Positions 62,586-64,000 of a stretch of DNA of 64,000 bases are shown here, piece by piece. Below the pieces are notes generated by a model that worked only from the letters and a program-made list of their open reading frames with translations, was not told where the DNA came from and did no database searches. The DNA is from Cryptomeria japonica (taxonomy: Eukaryota; Streptophyta; Pinopsida; Cupressales; Cupressaceae): NCBI RefSeq assembly GCF_030272615.1, contig NC_081410.1:571837241-571901240 (forward strand), written 5' to 3'. Position 1 is the stretch's first letter. Each line of letters opens with the position of its first letter. Position numbers and translations under genes: made by a program.

Positions 62586-63799
62586 GTTTCAAATTTTGGG
62601 TTTTTATTGATTCAGTTTTTGGATTTTGCATTTAGGGTTTTAGATCTGGTTTATTTTGAGCTAACATTTTCAGATCTAGCTAACGAAATTGGTGCAGCTT
62701 GTCTTGAAAGCAAAATCGTTTGGTCGAAGGCCCCTATTTTCACAAAGTCTTTTGGGTTTAAAATTTACCTAACTTGTGTGCTTGCAGGAAGGGGTGATTA
62801 TTTCAAACAAATCCAAACTACTAATAAATCTTTGTTGCAGGTCCTTGGCAATGGTTTTTGGATTTTATTATGTGCCTTGTTTTCATAGACTAGCAAACAC
62901 TTCAATTGGTGCACTAAAATTGAATCATTGTCTTTTGTGTCTTGAGCAATAGGCTCTTTTTGTTTAATCTTTAGAGGGCCTGTCTTCCCGTGTGGTCATT
63001 AGGACTACTACTGAAAAGAGAACGACCCAAGTGGTAGCGAGGAAAACCCACCTCTTCCGAACCACTATAAACAAATGTATTCATGGTGAAAACTATGGAT
63101 AACGTGTGCTGATTAGTTCATACCGACACTATGTCTCCCCATAAACCTGTTTGATCAAATTTATTTGATCAGTTGTAGGGCGTAACCCCTACCGGCTGGG
63201 AGCCTTCTGTATTTACAGAGCTGAAAGTGCCGCATGTATGGCCACACGAGCGAATGCCCTTACTAGCACCTTTTTGTTTTAGAAGCCCAAATCCTTCTAG
63301 TTGTTGGGGTAGGAGGTCAGACCTCTGGTAGCGGCCCACACACATACGGTTCTTAGTAGAGATACAAAGTTTGCCACAGGGAGTTTTCGTGGGGACTGAT
63401 GCTTGGCTGACCCGAGAAGTGAGTGCCGAGGGTGGAGCCAGTGAGGTCAAGCATCTAAGTATCCGCTCTAAATAGCGTAGCCTTGGGGGTAAAACCCCAT
63501 GTGGGATCAACAACTATTGTCTTGGCCAGCCATAAGAATTGTGCTTGACTTATGTTAAACATTCAAAACATTCAAGACCAAATAGCAAAACATTGTGTCT
63601 TTTGTGTCTTCAAGTGTATGCAAAACATTTTTTTCATCAAACAACACACTTTTATTGGAGTCATTTTGAGTCTAGACACTTGCAAACATTGAGTCCTCAT
63701 CAACACTGTGTCCTCTTGTCACAAAAAACAATCAAACAGTCAGATTTGGTCACAACAAAACAACTTCACAGATTGGAAAAAATTGCACAAATTTTGCAG

Positions 63800-63990
63800 A
63801 AACGCATCTGTGTTTGACATGATAGCGTCTGTGTTGTATAACCGCGTCTGTGAAGGGCATAATTGCGTCTATGTTCCCAGAACAAATATTATACTTTGCA
63901 AAAAATCTCAGAAGCGCATCTGTGTTAAACAGAGCCACGTTTGAGTCAGAAAACTGTGTCTATGAAGTATACAGGCGCGTCTGTGTCTAG
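63800..63990. repeat. CGCGTCTGTGTT motif cluster 2
   Basis: About eight further variants (cgcatctgtgtt, gcgtctgtgttg, cgcgtctgtgaa, gcgtctatgttc, cgcgtctgtgtc) with the same spacing, 1.2 kb after cluster 1 and running to the window end. Confidence 0.85.
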
Positions 63991-64000
63991 AATTGAAAAA

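Larger units (their letters stand above)
62252..64000 (+). other. Untranslated leader of the LTR element
   Basis: Between PBS and window end no gag frame has started. The leader contains two clusters of CGCGTCTGTGTT-like motifs and, between them (62940-63540), a GC-richer segment with ggtaaaaccccatgtggg and similar phrases. Short frames on both strands have no recognisable domain. Confidence 0.6.

Overview
The window is a piece of a large, repeat-rich plant nuclear genome. I infer a conifer or other gymnosperm from one long, apparently intron-less PLS-DYW pentatricopeptide gene standing in tens of kilobases of old, nested LTR retrotransposons with very long or solo LTRs and many gag-only elements. 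The species is not identified. No rRNA, tRNA, CRISPR or bacterial-type operon was seen. There is one 500-N assembly gap (46523-47022).

Layout. 1-1340: hairpin repeats and an LTR remnant. 1363-1707: a decayed coding remnant. 4467-7373 (-): the only intact host gene I can support, a DYW-class PPR protein, probably an organelle RNA editing factor. 8331-38488: a Russian-doll block. A decayed copia-like element (A) is interrupted by (i) a 5.7 kb TIR element (G, 8561-14248) in its 5' LTR, carrying an array of palindromic repeats; (ii) a probable 4.8 kb solo LTR (B, 16040-20828, TSD ttgtc); (iii) a minus-strand gag-only element (C, 20844-35956), itself split by a plus-strand element (D, 21229-26783) and a solo LTR (E, 31621-32498, TSD gatac); and (iv) a solo LTR (F, 36331-37850, TSD gttat).

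39762-48658: a candidate DNA transposon (H) with about 45 bp terminal inverted repeats, GCGCGTACG-type subterminal repeats, and two decayed convergent genes: a spliced plus-strand gene with short exons and a minus-strand transposase-like gene whose 3' part is replaced by 360 bp tandem repeats. 49001-51155: a compact gag-only LTR element with 283/284 bp LTRs. 52108-52558: a minus-strand copia-like LTR. 53450-57482: a region rich in GCGAAA motifs plus a 586-codon broken ORF, ending at an LTR/PBS junction. 57483-61444: a Ty3/gypsy Tat-like element with gag, protease and archaeal-type RNase H but no reverse transcriptase. It is cut by another LTR (61445-62230), whose leader, full of CGCGTCTGTGTT motifs, fills the rest of the window.

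Common threads. Almost every mobile ORF is broken by in-frame stops in which TAG greatly outnumbers TGA and TAA. That is what C-to-T decay of CAG codons (CHG sites, methylated in plants) would give. Four copia-like LTR families share a U5 hairpin whose loop (TTCACCCC-type) is conserved while its stem differs by paired changes. This covariation is the most interesting structural signal I found.
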